From Cyanobacteria bacterium UBA8803 (GTDB lineage Bacteria; Cyanobacteriota; Cyanobacteriia; Cyanobacteriales; Coleofasciculaceae), in assembly GCA_003505715.1 (NCBI GenBank), contig DNXU01000327.1, positions 240 to 5,775 of the forward strand: a stretch of 5,536 nucleotides of DNA. The letters run 5' to 3'. Position 1 is the first letter of the stretch; each line of letters starts with the position of its first letter. A program made the position numbers and the translations under genes. Under the pieces are notes generated by a model. It worked only from the letters and a program-made list of their open reading frames with translations, was not told the origin of the DNA and did not search any database. This document shows, in pieces, positions 5,511 to 5,536 of this stretch.

Positions 5511-5536
5511 AGCAAACAAACAACTAACAACCAACA
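5511..5536. repeat. Inverted copy of the GGTTGTT-type heptamers (cut by window end)
   Basis: The reverse complement reads TGTT, GGTTGTT, AGTTGTT, TGTTTGCT, matching the units of the array at 5404-5480. A 30-base spacer (5481-5510) separates the arms. The arm continues beyond the window, so its length is unknown. Together they can form a long A/U- and G-U-rich hairpin in the 3' region of the 427-residue protein's mRNA, perhaps stabilising or ending the transcript. Confidence 0.85.

Overview
The window most likely comes from a cyanobacterium, probably a filamentous one. It has seven exact copies of the octamer GCGATCGC (HIP1, the highly iterated palindrome of cyanobacterial genomes), moderate GC content, and short tandem heptamer/octamer repeats next to genes. 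Species cannot be told from the sequence.

Layout. (1) At 2-934 (+) is the 3' part of a CUT1/MalK-type ABC transporter ATPase; its Walker A motif lies off the left edge. (2) At 996-1649 (-), convergent with it, is a 217-residue protein of unknown function with an N-terminal membrane segment, a Pro-rich stretch, a short coiled coil and a second membrane segment. (3) At 1650-2413 is a 764-base stretch without a convincing gene. It holds a folded element at about 1765-1871 with a T-run, which may be an IS200/IS605-type end or a small structured RNA. It also holds a large inverted pair of purine-rich tandem repeats that abuts the murF stop codon. (4) At 2414-3778 (-) is a complete murF, the D-Ala-D-Ala-adding ligase of peptidoglycan synthesis. 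(5) At 3779-4119 is a divergent intergenic region with a perfect 14-bp palindrome, a small hairpin and a 19-codon leader ORF. The leader's stop codon is embedded in the Shine-Dalgarno sequence of the next gene. (6) At 4120-5403 (+) is a 427-residue soluble-looking protein of unknown function with a GTG start. (7) From 5404, directly after its stop, come eleven G/T-rich heptamers, with an inverted copy running off the right edge.

The four genes do not form an obvious pathway: sugar-type ABC transport, an unknown membrane protein, cell-wall synthesis and an unknown protein sit in convergent or divergent order, as is common in cyanobacterial chromosomes. The main points of interest are non-coding. 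Two sequence-unrelated tandem-repeat inverted pairs occupy the same place, immediately after a stop codon, with the G-rich and C-free arm leading on the mRNA strand. There is also the coupled leader ORF and the folded element with competing pairings. I see no CRISPR array, tRNA, rRNA, intact transposase or recognisable defence system, and no strong evidence for a new multi-gene system.
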